From NCBI GenBank assembly GCA_002396065.1, contig DGWE01000035.1, forward strand, positions 1-7,686: a stretch of DNA of 7,686 nucleotides, given 5' to 3'. Origin of the DNA: Eubacteriaceae bacterium UBA4266 (GTDB taxonomy: Bacteria > Bacillota > Clostridia > Eubacteriales > Eubacteriaceae). Below, in pieces: positions 6,608 to 7,686 of the stretch. The notes beneath the pieces are model-generated. The model was given only the letters and a program-made list of their open reading frames with translations. It did no database searches and was not told where the DNA came from. A program made the position numbers and the translations under genes. Each line of letters opens with the position of its first letter. The first letter of the stretch is position 1.

Positions 6608-7686
6608 TGCCGTGCGCCGGCCTTTCCTGCCTGATAACACGCGTCGCAGACCGAATAGGGATCGTTCCACGGCAGCTTCGCGCCGCAGATGCGGCATCTG
6701 CGGTACACGCGCTTGGCCTTTTTCAGCCGGCGGATAATCGCGTCGGCCACCTCGGCCTTACAGCCTAAAATGTCGCGCTTTTCCTCGTCGGCGTAGGTCT
6801 CGTTTTCCCCGAGGCTGCGCTGGAGGTAATACATCAAATCGAGGGTCCGGTACTTTTTCTCGAGGCGGTCGAGGCCGTCGCCGGGCTGGTAGGCGACGCG
6901 CTCAAAGCCGTCTAAAATCGGGCGCCCCTTGTCGTAATTTTTCATCGCGTGACGCCACAGCGCCCACATGCCCAAGTCGTTTTCGTCGAAGGGAATGGTC
7001 ACCGCGCGCAGCATGTCGGTCTTCGTGAGCTCGCAGTTCACCTCGAGCCACACGCACAGGTGGAAGGCGCGGGTCATGTCGGTCTTGAGGTAGAGCCCGT
7101 CGTCCGGCAGGCCCTGCCAGTCCTGGATCGTCTGGGAAAGGCGGCTGTCCATGTTCACGAGGAAACGCGGCATCGACACCCTGGCCTTTTCAAGGGGTTC
7201 GACCCCGGCGGCCAGCCCCTCCGCGATCAGGCTGCGGTTGAAGCTCGACGTGACGAGCCCCTTTTCGGCGAAGCCCCGGCGCCCGGCGCGTCCGGCGATC
7301 TGCTTAATTTCCGCCGGGGTCAAATCCCGGTGGCGCATGCCGTCAAATTTGTCGGTCTCGAGGAAAACGATGCGCTGAATCGGCAGGTTCATGCCCATGC
7401 CGATGGCGTCGGTCGCGACGACGACGTCGGTTTCCCCCGAGAGGAATTTCATCGTTTCGGCCCGGCGCGCGTCGTAAGGGAGGGCGCCGTAAATCACCGA
7501 GACACGCCGCCCCTCATCCTCGAGAATCGACGCGGCCTGCAGCACCGATTTTCTCGAAAAGACCACCAGCGCGTCCCCGGCGCGCACGTCCCGCGGGAAG
7601 ACGAAGCCGCCGCCCTCCATTTCGAGGGGCGTCGCCCGGTGATGGGTCACCACCTCCCAGGTGTCGCCGCATTCCTCGATCAGCGC
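6604..7686 (-). CDS. SUV3-like DEAD/DEAH-family helicase, C-terminal part with zinc ribbon, 5' truncated
   Basis: The frame is open to the right edge, so 360 C-terminal residues are visible and the first RecA domain, with Walker A and the DExH box, lies outside. The visible part holds the second RecA domain: ALVVFSRKSV (39-48, motif IV region), DVVVATDAIGMGMNLPIQRI (87-106, motif V) and QIAGRAGRRG (129-138, motif VI with arginine fingers R133/R136). The pairing of GMGMNLPIQRIVF with the KFDG loop and QIAGRAGR resembles SUV3-type RNA helicases. A helical region follows. The C-terminus has C331-x2-C334-x12-C347-x2-C350, a four-cysteine zinc ribbon. The role is probably ATP-driven RNA unwinding in processing or decay, known for SUV3 and inferred here. 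The in-frame GTG at 7653 is not a real start because conserved sequence precedes it. There is no terminator after the stop; it runs straight into the opposing methyltransferase gene. Confidence 0.88.
   Translation of the reverse strand, partial: ALIEECGDTWEVVTHHRATPLEMEGGGFVFPRDVRAGDALVVFSRKSVLQAASILEDEGRRVSVIYGALPYDARRAETMKFLSGETDVVVATDAIGMGMNLPIQRIVFLETDKFDGMRHRDLTPAEIKQIAGRAGRRGFAEKGLVTSSFNRSLIAEGLAAGVEPLEKARVSMPRFLVNMDSRLSQTIQDWQGLPDDGLYLKTDMTRAFHLCVWLEVNCELTKTDMLRAVTIPFDENDLGMWALWRHAMKNYDKGRPILDGFERVAYQPGDGLDRLEKKYRTLDLMYYLQRSLGENETYADEEKRDILGCKAEVADAIIRRLKKAKRVYRRCRICGAKLPWNDPYSVCDACYQAGKAGARH

Overview
The window is GC-rich bacterial chromosome. It most likely comes from a high-GC member of the Bacillota (Clostridia/Eubacteriales). 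The evidence for this is indirect: near-perfect AAGGAGG ribosome binding sites, a MacAB/YknXYZ-type exporter with ATPase and permease on separate chains, a SUV3-like helicase of the kind known in clostridia, and DnaA boxes of the TTATCCACA class. No marker gene fixes the species.

Layout. Positions 1-2810 (+) hold a tightly packed exporter operon: the end of a membrane-fusion/adaptor protein, an ABC ATPase and a FtsX/MacB-type permease. It closes with a strong hairpin at 2827-2859 flanked by A and T tracts, which can serve both converging transcripts. Positions 2895-5384 (-) encode a large, extremely acidic protein with no recognised family. It has an N-terminal coiled coil, a long disordered Glu/Asp/Ala/Pro region studded with LF[E/D] motifs, and an Arg/Lys-rich C-terminal tail. 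Positions 5385-5809 are a non-coding divergent region of about 425 bp. It has an AT-rich left part with one good extended -10 promoter facing left and a weaker one facing right, and a right part with six DnaA-box-like 9-mers (one perfect, five with one mismatch) within 209 bp. Positions 5810-6607 (+) encode a TrmN6/YabB-like tRNA N6-adenine methyltransferase. Positions 6604-7686 (-) hold the C-terminal 360 residues of a SUV3-like helicase with a C-terminal zinc ribbon, running off the right edge. Its stop codon overlaps that of the methyltransferase.

How the parts fit. The three exporter genes form one ATP-driven efflux or secretion machine. The methyltransferase and helicase are both RNA-related but converge, so they are not an operon. 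The most interesting region is the DnaA-box cluster and its divergent neighbour, the acidic coiled-coil protein. The cluster could be a replication origin, a DnaA-titrating or regulatory site, or a DnaA-controlled divergent promoter. No dnaA or dnaN is in view, and spot counts of G and C show no local skew switch, so an origin is a hypothesis and not a call.
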